A stretch of 40,678 nt of DNA from JACDAV01 sp036556145 (lineage in GTDB: Bacteria > Chloroflexota > Limnocylindria > Limnocylindrales > CSP1-4): the NCBI GenBank assembly GCA_036556145.1, contig DATBKB010000010.1, positions 1 through 40,678 of the forward strand, in the 5' to 3' direction. The notes beneath the pieces were generated by a model. That model was not told the DNA's origin. It searched no databases and worked only from the letters and a program-made list of their open reading frames with translations. How positions within the stretch are numbered: position 1 is the first letter of the stretch; each line of letters starts with the position of its first letter. Shown here one piece after another: positions 16,088-24,393 of this stretch. A program made the translations under genes and the position numbers.

Positions 16088-16140
16088 GGCGGGGGAGCGG
16101 GTGCGACGCGCGCTCGAGGGGCGCGAAGCGGCTGGTCCAT
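16084..16140 (-). CDS. Leaderless 18-codon upstream ORF
   Basis: ATG at 16138-16140, 9 bases after a TATACT box, encodes MDQPLRAPRARVAPAPPP and ends with TGA overlapping the GTG start of the membrane protein gene. The peptide is rich in Pro and Arg, which slow ribosomes, and ends in Pro-Pro-Pro before the stop. It may be a coupling or attenuation peptide. Whether it is translated is inference. Confidence 0.45.
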   Translation of the reverse strand: MDQPLRAPRARVAPAPPP

Positions 16141-16149
16141 CCGGCGGCC

Positions 16150-16155
16150 AGTATA
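16150..16155 (-). promoter_or_regulatory. -10 box of the upstream ORF and membrane protein gene
   Basis: TATACT on the minus strand, 9 bases before the ATG of the 18-codon ORF. It is divergent from the lgt -10 box 38 bases away. Confidence 0.55.
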
Positions 16156-16193
16156 GGCAGCGGTCTCGCGCGGAGGCTCCGGGGTCCCCGGGC

Positions 16194-16199
16194 TACACT
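16194..16199 (+). promoter_or_regulatory. -10 box of lgt (leaderless)
   Basis: TACACT ends 8 bases before the lgt ATG, with no ribosome binding site between. Confidence 0.55.
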
Positions 16200-16207
16200 C
16201 CGGGCCG

Positions 16208-17074
16208 ATGTTCGACCTGACGCCGGACCCGATCGCGTTCCAGATCGGTCCGTTTCCCGTCCACTGGTACGGCATCGCGTACGCCGTCGGGCTGACGGCC
16301 GTCTACTTCGTCGTCACGTGGCTCGCCCGGCGTGCCGGGCGGAATGCCGATCTCGTGAACAACGCGATCATCATCGTCGCCGCCGCGGCGCTCCTGGGTG
16401 GCCGGCTCTACCACGTCATCGACCAGTGGCACCTCTATCGCGACAACCCCGCGTCGATCTTCCTGCCGCCGTACTCCGGCCTCGGGGTCTACGGCGGCAT
16501 CGCGACCGGCACGCTGGCCGGGTGGTGGTACTTCGTCGTTCGCCACCGCGAGCCGTTCGGCGTCTGGGCCGACATCATCGCGCCGGGCCTGTTCGTCATG
16601 CAGTCGATCGGCCGCTGGGGCAACTTCTTCAACCAGGAGTTGTACGGCCCGCCGACGACGCTGCCGTGGGGGATCCCGATCGACTGCGCCCATCGGGTCG
16701 CCCAGTTCTCGTGCGACACGTTGCCCGAGGCGACGACCCGCTTCCACCCGCTCTTCCTCTACGAGTCGATCTCCGGGGCGCTCGGGGCGCTGTTCCTCGT
16801 CTTCCTCTTCCTGCGGTACCGCGATCGACTCCGCCCAGGCTCCCTGCTGATGATCTTCTTCATCTGGTACGGCGTCGTCCGCTTCGCGCTCGAGGCGCTT
16901 CGCCAGAACAACTGGATCGTCTTCGGCATCCCGACCGCGCAGATCGTCTCGGCGATCGTCATCGCGGTCGGCGTCGTGGGTCTCGTCTGGCTCAATCGTC
17001 CGAGGTCCGCGTCCGACGCGTCTCGCCGCCGGCCGACCGATTCGGCGGCGTCCGATCTGCCGCCGCCGGCCTGA
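16208..17074 (+). CDS. lgt: Prolipoprotein diacylglyceryl transferase
   Basis: A 288-residue multi-pass membrane enzyme that moves diacylglyceryl from phosphatidylglycerol to the lipobox Cys of prolipoproteins. The Lgt signature is intact as SIGRWGNFFNQELYG, with Arg136 and Asn139. HWYGIAYAVG near the start, YSGLGVYGGI with the membrane turn, HPLFLYESI and VRFALEALRQNNWI are the other conserved blocks. A leaderless TACACT box precedes the ATG. The acyltransferase gene starts 3 bases after the stop, so they form an operon. A second, degenerate Lgt-like gene is present at 32984-33880. Confidence 0.96.
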   Translation: MFDLTPDPIAFQIGPFPVHWYGIAYAVGLTAVYFVVTWLARRAGRNADLVNNAIIIVAAAALLGGRLYHVIDQWHLYRDNPASIFLPPYSGLGVYGGIATGTLAGWWYFVVRHREPFGVWADIIAPGLFVMQSIGRWGNFFNQELYGPPTTLPWGIPIDCAHRVAQFSCDTLPEATTRFHPLFLYESISGALGALFLVFLFLRYRDRLRPGSLLMIFFIWYGVVRFALEALRQNNWIVFGIPTAQIVSAIVIAVGVVGLVWLNRPRSASDASRRRPTDSAASDLPPPA

Positions 17075-17077
17075 CCG

Positions 17078-17947
17078 ATGACGACGGCCAGGCCCCGCCG
17101 CGGACGGCTGCCGCCGTCGCGCATCTCCCCTGAGGCGCTCGCCGCGGCGCGGGGCGGCGCGGTCGAGGGACTGGCCTGGCTCGGCCGGCCACCGGAGGCG
17201 AAGGCCTCGCTCTTCTACCGGCTGACGTGGCTGTTCGCCCGGTTCATGCTCTTCGGCGTCGTCCGGTTCCGCATCGATACGGCGGGACGTGAGCATCTCC
17301 CACGGGGCGGCTACTTCCTCGTCGCCGCGGCCCATCGCGGCTGGATGGATCCGTTCGTCGTCATCCACGCGCTGCCGAAGGAGCCCAGGGCCTGGTTCCT
17401 CGGCAGCGGGCCGTCGACGTTCACGTCGCGCTGGCGGGAGGCGCTCGTCCACCGCCTCGGCGGGCTGCTACCCGTCTGGCGGGGCGGCGTGGGGATCGAG
17501 AAGCACGTCGAGTCGGCCCGGGCGGTCGTCGCGAATGGCGCCGTCTTCGTCCAGATGCCGGAGGGGACGGTCAGCGGGCCGGTCGGGCGGATCGGGACGT
17601 TCCGCAGCGGGGCGATGCTCATCGCGCTCCGGACCGGGGCGACGATCGTGCCGATGGCGATCGCGGGCACCGAGGAGCTCTACGTCGGCCGGCGGATGGC
17701 GTCCCGGATCCTGCCGCCCACATCGATCGCCGGACTCGTCCCGGATTGGGACGGCACCCGACCGCCGGAGGGAAGCCGCGCCGAGCTCGAGCTTGCGCAT
17801 CGCGCAACCGAGGCGCTGGCGGCGCTCCTGGGCCCCGTCGTCGAGGCGCTCCACCCCGCGACCGTCGATCCGCCCGATCATCCGCGCCGCTTCCGTCGGA
17901 AGCTGACGTGGCTGTTCCTGCGCCCGGGGCGGCTCGACCGCGACTGA
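17078..17947 (+). CDS. PlsC-like 1-acyl-glycerol-3-phosphate acyltransferase
   Basis: A 289-residue acyltransferase. The catalytic H-x4-D motif is HRGWMD, and the substrate motif is PEGT within QMPEGTVSGPVGRIGTFRSGA; TGATIVPMAIAGTEELY is the third PlsC block. A hydrophobic stretch (LTWLFARFMLFGVVRFRI) should attach it to the membrane. It probably makes phosphatidic acid or a related lipid. The ATG lies 3 bases after the lgt stop, so both lipid genes are co-expressed. The acyl acceptor is not certain, as PlsC relatives also acylate other lipids. Confidence 0.9.
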   Translation: MTTARPRRGRLPPSRISPEALAAARGGAVEGLAWLGRPPEAKASLFYRLTWLFARFMLFGVVRFRIDTAGREHLPRGGYFLVAAAHRGWMDPFVVIHALPKEPRAWFLGSGPSTFTSRWREALVHRLGGLLPVWRGGVGIEKHVESARAVVANGAVFVQMPEGTVSGPVGRIGTFRSGAMLIALRTGATIVPMAIAGTEELYVGRRMASRILPPTSIAGLVPDWDGTRPPEGSRAELELAHRATEALAALLGPVVEALHPATVDPPDHPRRFRRKLTWLFLRPGRLDRD

Positions 17948-17980
17948 CGCCTCGCGGGACGAGCGGCCCGGACCCGAACC

Positions 17981-17986
17981 TATACT
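17981..17986 (+). promoter_or_regulatory. -10 box of cbs (leaderless)
   Basis: TATACT ends 8 bases before the ATG of the cystathionine beta-synthase gene. No ribosome binding site is present. Confidence 0.55.
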
Positions 17987-17994
17987 CGGCGCGC

Positions 17995-19431
17995 ATGGAG
18001 TACGCCGGCTCGATCCTCGAGCTCGTCGGTCGGACCCCGCTCGTGCGGCTGACCCGGGTGACGCGGGACCTCGGCCACGCCGACGCGCAGCCGCTCATCC
18101 TCGCCAAGCTCGAGATGCTCAATCCCGGTGGCTCGGTCAAGGACCGGATCGGCCTGCCGATGATCGAGGCGGCCGAGCGCGCCGGAAAGCTCAAGTCGGG
18201 TGGCACGATCATCGAGCCGACGTCGGGCAACACCGGCCACGGCCTCGCGATCGCGGCGGCCCTCAAAGGCTATCGCTGCATCTTCGTCATGGCCGACAAA
18301 CAGTCGGCCGAGAAGCAGGCGCTCCTGCGGGCATACGGCGCGGAGGTCGTCCTGTGCCCGACGAACGTCGCGCCGGAATCCCCGGAGTCGTATTACTCCG
18401 TCGCGGCCCGCCTCGCCCGCGACATCCCCGGCGCGTTCAAGCCGGACCAGTACTGGAACGAGCAGAACCCGAAGGCCCACGAGCTCACCACCGGCCCCGA
18501 GATCTGGGAGCAGACCGGCGGGACGGTCACGCACCTGATCGCGAGCGTCGGCACCGGCGGCACCGTGTCCGGCGCCGCGCATTTCCTCAAGTCGAAGAAC
18601 GCGTCGCTCCGCGTGATCGGCGCCGATCCCGAGGGCAGCGTGCTCTCCGGCGACCAGGCGCGGCCGTACCTGACCGAGGGAATCGGCGAGGACTTCTTCC
18701 CGGGCACGTTCGACCCGGCCTCCGTCGATCGCTGGGTCCGCGTCTCCGACCGTGACGCCTTCGCGATGGCCCGTCGGGTCACCCGGGAGGAGGGGATCCT
18801 CGCGGGTGAATCGACCGGCACCGCGGTCGTCGCCGCGCTCGACGAGGCCCGCCGGGTCATGGCGGCCGATGGCGCGGCCGCGTCGGCGGCGGTCTTCGTC
18901 GTGATCCTGCCCGACGGCGGTCGCAGCTACCTCTCGAAGCTCTACAACGACGAGTGGATGCGAATCAACGGGCTGCTGCCGACGACCGGCGCCGTCATCC
19001 GGGTCTTCGAGTTGCTTGCGGAGCGGCACCACGACGGCGACCTGCCCGACCTCGTGCTCGCGCGCACGACGCAGCGGGTGGGGGAGGCGATCGGCCTGCT
19101 CCAGGAGTTCGGGATCAGCCAGCTGCCGGTCTCAGAGGACACGGACGGCGAGGGCCCGGGCGTCGCCACGGCGATCGTCGGCTCGGTGACCGAGAAGAGC
19201 CTGCTCGACCGGGCGTACCGCGACCCGTCGGTCGTCGAGCGGACCGTCGGCGAGGTGATGGACCCGCCGCTGCCGATCGTCGACGCGGGCGCGACGCTCG
19301 ACGAGGCGTTCCGCCTCCTCTCGGCCGGCGCGCCGGCCCTCGTCGCCGTCCGCGACGGCCGCCCTGCTGGCGTCGTCTCGAAGCTCGACGTCCTCGAGTA
19401 CCTCGCGCACCATCCCTCGCGCTCGTCCTGA
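17995..19431 (+). CDS. cbs: Cystathionine beta-synthase
   Basis: A 478-residue PLP enzyme that condenses serine and homocysteine to cystathionine. The PLP lysine is in NPGGSVKDRIGLPMI; the phosphate loop is SVGTGGTVSG and the PTSGNTGHGLAIAAAL loop is typical. After residue ~350 come two CBS domains (ARTTQRVGEAIGLLQEFGISQLPVSE and TVGEVMDPPLPIVDAGATLDEAF with GVVSKLDVLEYL). The length and the CBS pair favour cystathionine beta-synthase over cysteine synthase. A leaderless promoter precedes it. The cystathionine gamma-lyase/synthase gene lies 0.7 kb downstream, which supports reverse transsulfuration to cysteine. Confidence 0.93.
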   Translation: MEYAGSILELVGRTPLVRLTRVTRDLGHADAQPLILAKLEMLNPGGSVKDRIGLPMIEAAERAGKLKSGGTIIEPTSGNTGHGLAIAAALKGYRCIFVMADKQSAEKQALLRAYGAEVVLCPTNVAPESPESYYSVAARLARDIPGAFKPDQYWNEQNPKAHELTTGPEIWEQTGGTVTHLIASVGTGGTVSGAAHFLKSKNASLRVIGADPEGSVLSGDQARPYLTEGIGEDFFPGTFDPASVDRWVRVSDRDAFAMARRVTREEGILAGESTGTAVVAALDEARRVMAADGAAASAAVFVVILPDGGRSYLSKLYNDEWMRINGLLPTTGAVIRVFELLAERHHDGDLPDLVLARTTQRVGEAIGLLQEFGISQLPVSEDTDGEGPGVATAIVGSVTEKSLLDRAYRDPSVVERTVGEVMDPPLPIVDAGATLDEAFRLLSAGAPALVAVRDGRPAGVVSKLDVLEYLAHHPSRSS

Positions 19432-19739
19432 CCCTCGCGACGGGCCGCGCACACGTCGCGCGCACCGCGCGCAGGTCGCACGCACCGCCGTGGCGGGGCC
19501 TGACTCCGGGAGTTTCGGCGCCCGCAGGCCCGTGTTGGAGACGCTTTGACGCAAGCGCAACGATCGCGTGCGCGACGACGGCTGCGGCGGCTGGAGCTTC
19601 GGGCACGCGCACCCGGCGCGCCGACTCGCGCCGGGTTCGCGCCGCGCCCGCGCAGCCGCCCACCCGCCCCATCTCGTTGCGGTTGTCTCCAACCATGTCC
19701 AACATCGATGTGTGCGCGCCGCGTTCAACCGGGCCCCGT
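19432..19739. other. Intergenic region with short repeats
   Basis: No gene is convincing here. The region holds a 13-base direct repeat with one mismatch (GTCGCGCGCACCG and GTCGCACGCACCG, period 20) near 19456-19488. It also holds a 9-base inverted repeat, GTTGGAGAC at 19534-19542 and GTCTCCAAC at 19685-19693, bounding about 160 bases. Base use is patchy and less protein-like than the flanking genes. Confidence 0.4.
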
Positions 19740-20087
19740 TCAACGCGTCGTCCTGGAGCCGCCCACGCGCTCGGGGCGAGCGTCGAGCCGCCCCACCGGC
19801 TCCAGCGGACGGGCGATCTCCGTCCCGCTGAGCCAGGCCACGACCGGGCCGATGCTTCGCGGCGCCAGCAGGTAGCTCCTGCCGCGCCCGTCATACGGCA
19901 CCGACCGGCTCAGTACCAAGCCGGCTCGCTGGAGCAGCCGCAGCTGGTGGGTCACGGTCGACGGGTCGACGCTCAGTTCGCGGGCGATCGCGCCGGGGCG
20001 CCGGGGACGGACCGCGATGAGGGCGATGATCCGGCGGCGCGTGGGGTCCGCGAGCAGGTCGATTCCGGTGCCGTTTCGCCGGGGCAT
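19740..20087 (-). CDS. ArsR-family winged-helix regulator
   Basis: A 115-residue DNA-binding protein. The ArsR fold is seen in LLADPTRRRIIALIAVRPRRPGAIARELSVDPSTVTHQLRLLQRAGLVLSR, with the SVDPSTVTHQLRLL recognition helix, then the wing (GRGRSYLLAP). No metal-binding cysteines are present, so it is probably not a classical metal sensor. It is divergent from the cystathionine gamma-lyase/synthase gene with 71 bases between the starts, so it may regulate that gene. The ATG is at 20085-20087. Confidence 0.85.
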   Translation of the reverse strand: MPRRNGTGIDLLADPTRRRIIALIAVRPRRPGAIARELSVDPSTVTHQLRLLQRAGLVLSRSVPYDGRGRSYLLAPRSIGPVVAWLSGTEIARPLEPVGRLDARPERVGGSRTTR

Positions 20088-20158
20088 GGCCCAACGATGC
20101 CACCCACGCCTGCACTGCCGATCATCAGCAGGGAGAGGTTGCGAGGCATGATGCGCGC

Positions 20159-21358
20159 ATGACCGACGACGTCGAGTTCGACACGCTGGCGGTCCATGCC
20201 GGGGCCGAGCCGGACGAGCTGACCGGCGCCGTCGCGCCGCCGATCTACCAGACCTCGACGTTCGCGCAGGACGGGGTCGGCCGGCCGCGTGGCGGCTACG
20301 AGTACGCCCGCTCCCAGAACCCGACGCGCGAGCGGCTCGAGCGGGCCGTCGCGGCGCTCGAGGGCGCGCGCCACGGGATCGCCTTCGCCAGCGGCTCCGC
20401 GGCGACCGCCGCGATCGCCCAGCTCGCGACGAGCGGCGAGGAGATCGTCGTCGGCGATGACGTGTACGGCGGGACGTACCGCTACCTCGAGCGCGTCCAC
20501 CGGGCGGCGGGCGCCGACGCGCGGTACGTCGACCTCGACTCGGGTCCGGACGCCCTGTGGGAGGCGCTCACCGAGCGCACGCGCCTCGTCTGGTTCGAGA
20601 CGCCGACGAACCCGTACTTGAAGCTTGTCGACATCGCCGCGGCGGCCGAGACGGTCAGGCGGCGATCCGCGGAGAGCGGCGGGACGCGCCCAAAGGTCGT
20701 GGTCGACAACACGTTTGCCTCGCCGGCCCTCCAGCGGCCGCTCGGGCTGGGTGCCGACATCGTCTTCCACTCGGCGACGAAGTACCTCGCCGGGCACTCC
20801 GACACGATCACCGGCGTCGCCGTCACGAACGACGACGCCGTGGCGGAGCGGCTCCGGTTCCTGCAGAACGCGATGGGCGGGGTGCCCGGCCCGCTCGACT
20901 GCTTTCTCGTCCTGCGCGGGCTGCGGACCCTCCATCTCCGCGTCGAGCGCCACGCCGCGAACGCGCTCGAGGTGGCCCGCTGGCTGGCCCGCCGCGCCGA
21001 CGTCGCCCGGGTTCGCTACCCGGGCCTGGCCGAGGGGCCGCACGCTCACCCCCAGGCCGCCCTCGCCGCCCGCCAGATGGGCTCGGGCGGCGGGATGGTG
21101 TCGTTCGTGCCCGCCGCGAAGGGCGGCCGCAGCGCCCGGGACCGGGCCGTCGCGACCTGCGAGGGCACGAGGCTCTTCACGCTGGCCGAGTCGCTCGGGG
21201 GCGTCGAGTCGCTGATCGAGCTGCCGGCGGCCATGACGCACCTCTCCGTGGCCGAGTCGCCGCTCGAGGTGGAGCCGGCGCTCGTGCGGCTCTCGGTCGG
21301 GATCGAGGCCGCCGCCGACCTCGTGAAGGACCTCGAGCAGGCCCTCGACCGGGCCTGA
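20159..21358 (+). CDS. Cystathionine gamma-lyase / gamma-synthase
   Basis: A 399-residue PLP enzyme of the Cys/Met metabolism family. The PLP lysine is in HSATKYLAGHSDTITG; ETPTNPYLKLVDI and VVDNTFASPALQRPLGLGAD are the family's cofactor blocks, and YEYARSQNPTRERLERAVAALEG supplies the Tyr/Arg that reach into the neighbouring subunit. Lyase and synthase cannot be told apart by eye. Next to a cystathionine beta-synthase, the lyase (cystathionine to cysteine) is the more likely role. A weak CATGAT box lies 6 bases before the ATG. Confidence 0.92.
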   Translation: MTDDVEFDTLAVHAGAEPDELTGAVAPPIYQTSTFAQDGVGRPRGGYEYARSQNPTRERLERAVAALEGARHGIAFASGSAATAAIAQLATSGEEIVVGDDVYGGTYRYLERVHRAAGADARYVDLDSGPDALWEALTERTRLVWFETPTNPYLKLVDIAAAAETVRRRSAESGGTRPKVVVDNTFASPALQRPLGLGADIVFHSATKYLAGHSDTITGVAVTNDDAVAERLRFLQNAMGGVPGPLDCFLVLRGLRTLHLRVERHAANALEVARWLARRADVARVRYPGLAEGPHAHPQAALAARQMGSGGGMVSFVPAAKGGRSARDRAVATCEGTRLFTLAESLGGVESLIELPAAMTHLSVAESPLEVEPALVRLSVGIEAAADLVKDLEQALDRA

Positions 21359-21435
21359 GCGGATTTGGGCCATCCCGCAACCGTTTCGCAACCCCCATGA
21401 CCTTCGGCCCACGACAGCCGCGAACGCGACCGGCG

Positions 21436-21441
21436 TATGAT
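21436..21441 (+). promoter_or_regulatory. Candidate -10 box of pckA
   Basis: TATGAT, 91 bases before the pckA ATG. Between them, TCACG-AA-CGTGA (21499-21510) forms a short palindrome just before the ribosome binding site and could be an operator. Confidence 0.4.
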
Positions 21442-21532
21442 GCCGGGGACTGCGAAAGCCGACTCTCGGGCGCCTCGCGCCCGCCACGCGCGGCCGGTCA
21501 CGAACGTGATCGCGCGCGGAGGAACCGAGTCG

Positions 21533-23170
21533 ATGACCGCCACCCGACCCCCCACGAGAGCTCCGGCCGCCCTCGGCCGCAACGTCCGGTCGAACCTGCC
21601 CGTGGCGGAGCTCTACGAGGACGCGGTCCGGCGGGGTGAGGGGGTCATCGCCGCCGAGGGTCCGCTCGTCGTGCGGACGGGCCGCCACACCGGCCGATCG
21701 CCCCAGGACAAGTTCATCGTCCGGGAGCCCTCGTCCGCGTCGAAGGTCTGGTGGGGCGAGGTCAACCGGCCGATCGCCCAGGAGCACTACGACCGGCTCC
21801 GGGCTCGACTCGTGGACTACGTGGCCAACCGCGACCTCTACGCCCAGGACTGCTGGATCGGTGCGCATCCCGGCCACCGGCGCTCGCTCCGCGTCTACAC
21901 CGAGACCGCCTGGGCGAGCATCTTCGCCCGCAACCTCTTCCGCCGGCCGCCTCGCGAGGCGCTCGCGTCGTTCGAGCCGAACTTCACGATCATCAACGTG
22001 CCCTCGTTCAAGGCCGATCCGGCCACCGAGGGCACTCGTTCCGAGACCGCGATCCTCCTCCACCTCAAGCGGATGGAGGTGATCATTGTCGGCACCGAGT
22101 ACGCCGGCGAGATCAAGAAGTCGGCGTTCACGGTGATGAACTACCTGCTCCCCGACGAGGGCGTCCTGCCGATGCACTCGGCGGTCAACGTCGGCGAGGC
22201 GGGCGACTCGGTGATCTTCTTCGGCCTGTCCGGCACCGGAAAGACGACGCTGTCCGCGGATCCCTTGCGGATGCTCGTCGGGGATGACGAGCACGGCTGG
22301 GGCGACGACGGCGTCTTCAACTTCGAGGGCGGCTGCTACGCGAAGACGATCCGCCTCTCGCCGATGTACGAGCCGGACATCTTCTCGACGACGCGCCGCT
22401 TCGGGACGATCCTCGAGAACGTCGACCTCGACCCGGCGACGCGCGAGCTCGACCTCGACTCGGACCGGATCACCGAGAACACCCGCGGCGCCTACCCGCT
22501 CCACTTCATCGGCAACGCGTCCGACACGGGCATCGCCGGCCAGCCGCGGAACGTCGTGTTCCTCACCGCCGATGCGTTCGGCGTGCTGCCGCCGATCTCG
22601 CGGCTGACCCCCGACCAGGCCCAGTACCACTTCATCAGCGGCTACACGGCGAAGCTCGCCGGCACCGAGGTCGGGGTGAAGGAGCCGAAGGCGACGTTCT
22701 CGGCCGGCTTCGGCGCGCCGTTCCTGCCGCGCCATCCCGGCGAGTACGCCCGGATGCTCGCCGATCGCCTCGACCGCCACGCGGTTCCGGTCTGGCTCGT
22801 GAACACCGGCTGGACCGGCGGCCCGTACGGCGTCGGCACCAGGATGAACATCGCTCATACGCGGACGATGGTGCGGGCGGCGCTCGCGGGCCAGCTCGAC
22901 GACGTCGCGACGCGAAGGGATCCGGTGTTCCGGGTCGCGGTGCCGACGTCCTGTCCGGACGTCCCCGGGGATGTCCTCGATCCCCGCCGGACGTGGCACG
23001 ACAAGGACGCCTACGACCGCCAGGCACGGGCGCTGGCGAGGATGTTCGCCGACAACTTCGCGGCCTACGCGGACGGGGTACCGGAATCGGTGCGCGAGGC
23101 CGGGCCGCGCGTGGGCGACAATGCGGGCGAGTCGCAAACGATCGAGCAGGCCGGGCCCGGCGAGGGCTGA
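21533..23170 (+). CDS. pckA: ATP-dependent phosphoenolpyruvate carboxykinase
   Basis: A 545-residue cytoplasmic enzyme that turns oxaloacetate and ATP into PEP in gluconeogenesis. The ATP-type P-loop is FFGLSGTGKTTLSADP; the RTGRHTGRSPQDKFIV start block, SAFTVMNYLLPDEGVLPMHSAVN with the metal-binding His, and LVGDDEHGWGDDGVFNFEGGCYAKTI are all present. The ATG at 21533 is chosen because GGAGGA at 21518-21523 precedes it and the protein has the usual length; the open frame extends 96 bases further upstream without such a site. Malate dehydrogenase follows 26 bases downstream, which links the pair to C4 metabolism. Confidence 0.96.
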   Translation: MTATRPPTRAPAALGRNVRSNLPVAELYEDAVRRGEGVIAAEGPLVVRTGRHTGRSPQDKFIVREPSSASKVWWGEVNRPIAQEHYDRLRARLVDYVANRDLYAQDCWIGAHPGHRRSLRVYTETAWASIFARNLFRRPPREALASFEPNFTIINVPSFKADPATEGTRSETAILLHLKRMEVIIVGTEYAGEIKKSAFTVMNYLLPDEGVLPMHSAVNVGEAGDSVIFFGLSGTGKTTLSADPLRMLVGDDEHGWGDDGVFNFEGGCYAKTIRLSPMYEPDIFSTTRRFGTILENVDLDPATRELDLDSDRITENTRGAYPLHFIGNASDTGIAGQPRNVVFLTADAFGVLPPISRLTPDQAQYHFISGYTAKLAGTEVGVKEPKATFSAGFGAPFLPRHPGEYARMLADRLDRHAVPVWLVNTGWTGGPYGVGTRMNIAHTRTMVRAALAGQLDDVATRRDPVFRVAVPTSCPDVPGDVLDPRRTWHDKDAYDRQARALARMFADNFAAYADGVPESVREAGPRVGDNAGESQTIEQAGPGEG

Positions 23171-23196
23171 TACCGGGGGCCGGCAGGGAGGACAGG

Positions 23197-24132
23197 ATGG
23201 CAGGACCGGCCAGGGACAAGGTCACCGTCATCGGAGCGGGCAACGTCGGCGCGACGACCGCCCAGCGCATCGCCGAAGCCGGCCTCGCCGACGTCGTGCT
23301 CGTCGACATCGTCGAAGGCCTCCCGCAGGGCAAGGGTCTCGATCTCGCCGAGGCGGCGCCCGTCGTCGGTCACGACGCCCAGGTCATCGGCACGAACGAC
23401 TATGCGGACACGGCCGGTTCGCGGATCGTCGTGATCACGTCCGGGCTTGCCCGGCAGCCCGGGATGAGCCGCGACGACCTGCTTGCGAAGAATGCGGGCA
23501 TCGTCCGCTCGGTGGTCGAGCAGGCCGTGCGTCACTCGCCGGACGCGATCCTCATCGTCGTCACGAATCCGCTCGACGCGATGTGCCATGTCGCGTTCGA
23601 GACGTCCGGCTTCCCGCGCGAGCGCGTGCTCGGCATGGCCGGCGTCCTCGACTCGGCGCGGTTCCGGACGTTCATTGCCCAGGAGCTCGGCGTCAGCGTC
23701 GAGGACACGCACGCCTTCGTCCTCGGTGGCCACGGCGACACGATGGTGCCGCTGCCGCGCTACTCGACGGTCGCCGGGGTTCCGATCACCGAGCTGCTGA
23801 GCGCCGAGCGCGTCAAGGCGTTGTCGGACCGAACGGCAAACGGCGGCGCGGAGGTCGTCGCGCTGCTGAAGACAGGCTCCGCGTTCTACGCGCCGGCGGC
23901 CGCGACGTTCGAGATGGTCGAGGCGATCCTCCTCGACCGAAAGCGCGTCCTCCCGTGCGCCGTCCGGCTCGAGGGCGAGTTCGGGATCAAGGGGTTGTTC
24001 GTCGGCGTGCCGGTCGTCCTCGGTGCGCGGGGCATGGAGCGCGTCTTCGAGATCGAGCTGACCGCCGAGGAGCAAGCGGCGTTCACGAAGTCCGCGGAAG
24101 CGGTGCGGGAGCTCGTCGCCAAGCTGTCCTGA
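23197..24132 (+). CDS. mdh: Malate dehydrogenase (LDH-like type)
   Basis: A 311-residue NAD-dependent dehydrogenase of the tetrameric LDH-like family that interconverts malate and oxaloacetate. VTVIGAGNVGATTAQRIAE binds NAD. The specificity loop is ITSGLARQPGMSRDDLL, with Arg where lactate dehydrogenases have Gln, which indicates malate dehydrogenase. The catalytic His is in VLGGHGDTMVPLPRYSTVAG. AGGGAGGA is the ribosome binding site. It lies 26 bases after pckA, so both share a message, and a hairpin follows the stop. Confidence 0.95.
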   Translation: MAGPARDKVTVIGAGNVGATTAQRIAEAGLADVVLVDIVEGLPQGKGLDLAEAAPVVGHDAQVIGTNDYADTAGSRIVVITSGLARQPGMSRDDLLAKNAGIVRSVVEQAVRHSPDAILIVVTNPLDAMCHVAFETSGFPRERVLGMAGVLDSARFRTFIAQELGVSVEDTHAFVLGGHGDTMVPLPRYSTVAGVPITELLSAERVKALSDRTANGGAEVVALLKTGSAFYAPAAATFEMVEAILLDRKRVLPCAVRLEGEFGIKGLFVGVPVVLGARGMERVFEIELTAEEQAAFTKSAEAVRELVAKLS

Positions 24133-24145
24133 CGCCGTCTCCGGT

Positions 24146-24167
24146 AGTGGTGCCATCCGGCACCACT
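24146..24167 (+). terminator. Hairpin after mdh
   Basis: A perfect 9-bp stem (AGTGGTGCC, loop ATCC, GGCACCACT) starts 13 bases after the mdh stop. No T-run follows, so termination may be weak or factor-dependent. Confidence 0.55.
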
Positions 24168-24205
24168 CACTGAACGAATCCGGCGCCCCGACCGTACGGT
24201 TCCGA

Positions 24206-24235
24206 TTGACCCGAGTCCGCGCCCGGTAGTACCTT
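24206..24235 (+). promoter_or_regulatory. Promoter of the first S8 protease
   Basis: TTGACC at 24206-24211 and TACCTT at 24230-24235 with an 18-base spacer. The second protease has the identical hexamers with the identical spacing, and both continue with CCG. Confidence 0.65.
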
Positions 24236-24393
24236 CCGAGCCACGAATGCGCCGGCCTCGTGGGCCGGCGTTGTGCGTCAGGGGGATCACCGTCCGCCAC
24301 CGGAGGACCCTGGAGGGGCTCCGGGCTCGTCGGCCTCGTGTGCCACCCCGCTCGACGCGTTGGAGGAGTCGGGCTTCGGCCCAAGGGAGGGAC
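24236..24393 (+). promoter_or_regulatory. Structured leader of the first S8 protease
   Basis: A leader of about 152 nt from the predicted start point. The 5' block is a perfect 8-bp hairpin (CGCCGGCC at 24250-24257, GGCCGGCG at 24263-24270), followed by GTCAGGGGGATCACC. The 3' block has GTTGGAGGAGT, a GGGC-TTCG-GCCC hairpin, then GGGAGGG and the ATG. Both blocks recur in the same order and spacing before the second protease. The class is not one I recognise. An in-frame ATG at 24247 is not conserved in the second leader. Confidence 0.65.

Noticed and set aside
19973..23137. 1054-residue minus-strand frame
   Set aside because: It is antisense to the gamma-lyase/synthase and pckA genes and has no recognisable domain.
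24236..24393. ydaO-type c-di-AMP riboswitch or GEMM c-di-GMP riboswitch
   Set aside because: The GGGGGATCACC / GGGGGGAACC piece recalls ydaO, but the other conserved blocks, such as the 3' GUCAGCUAACC, are missing, and no GEMM core is seen.
24247..24393. Leaderless ATG at 24247 as the start of the first protease
   Set aside because: It is in frame but adds 49 Arg-rich residues before a clean signal peptide, and the ATG is GCG in the second leader.
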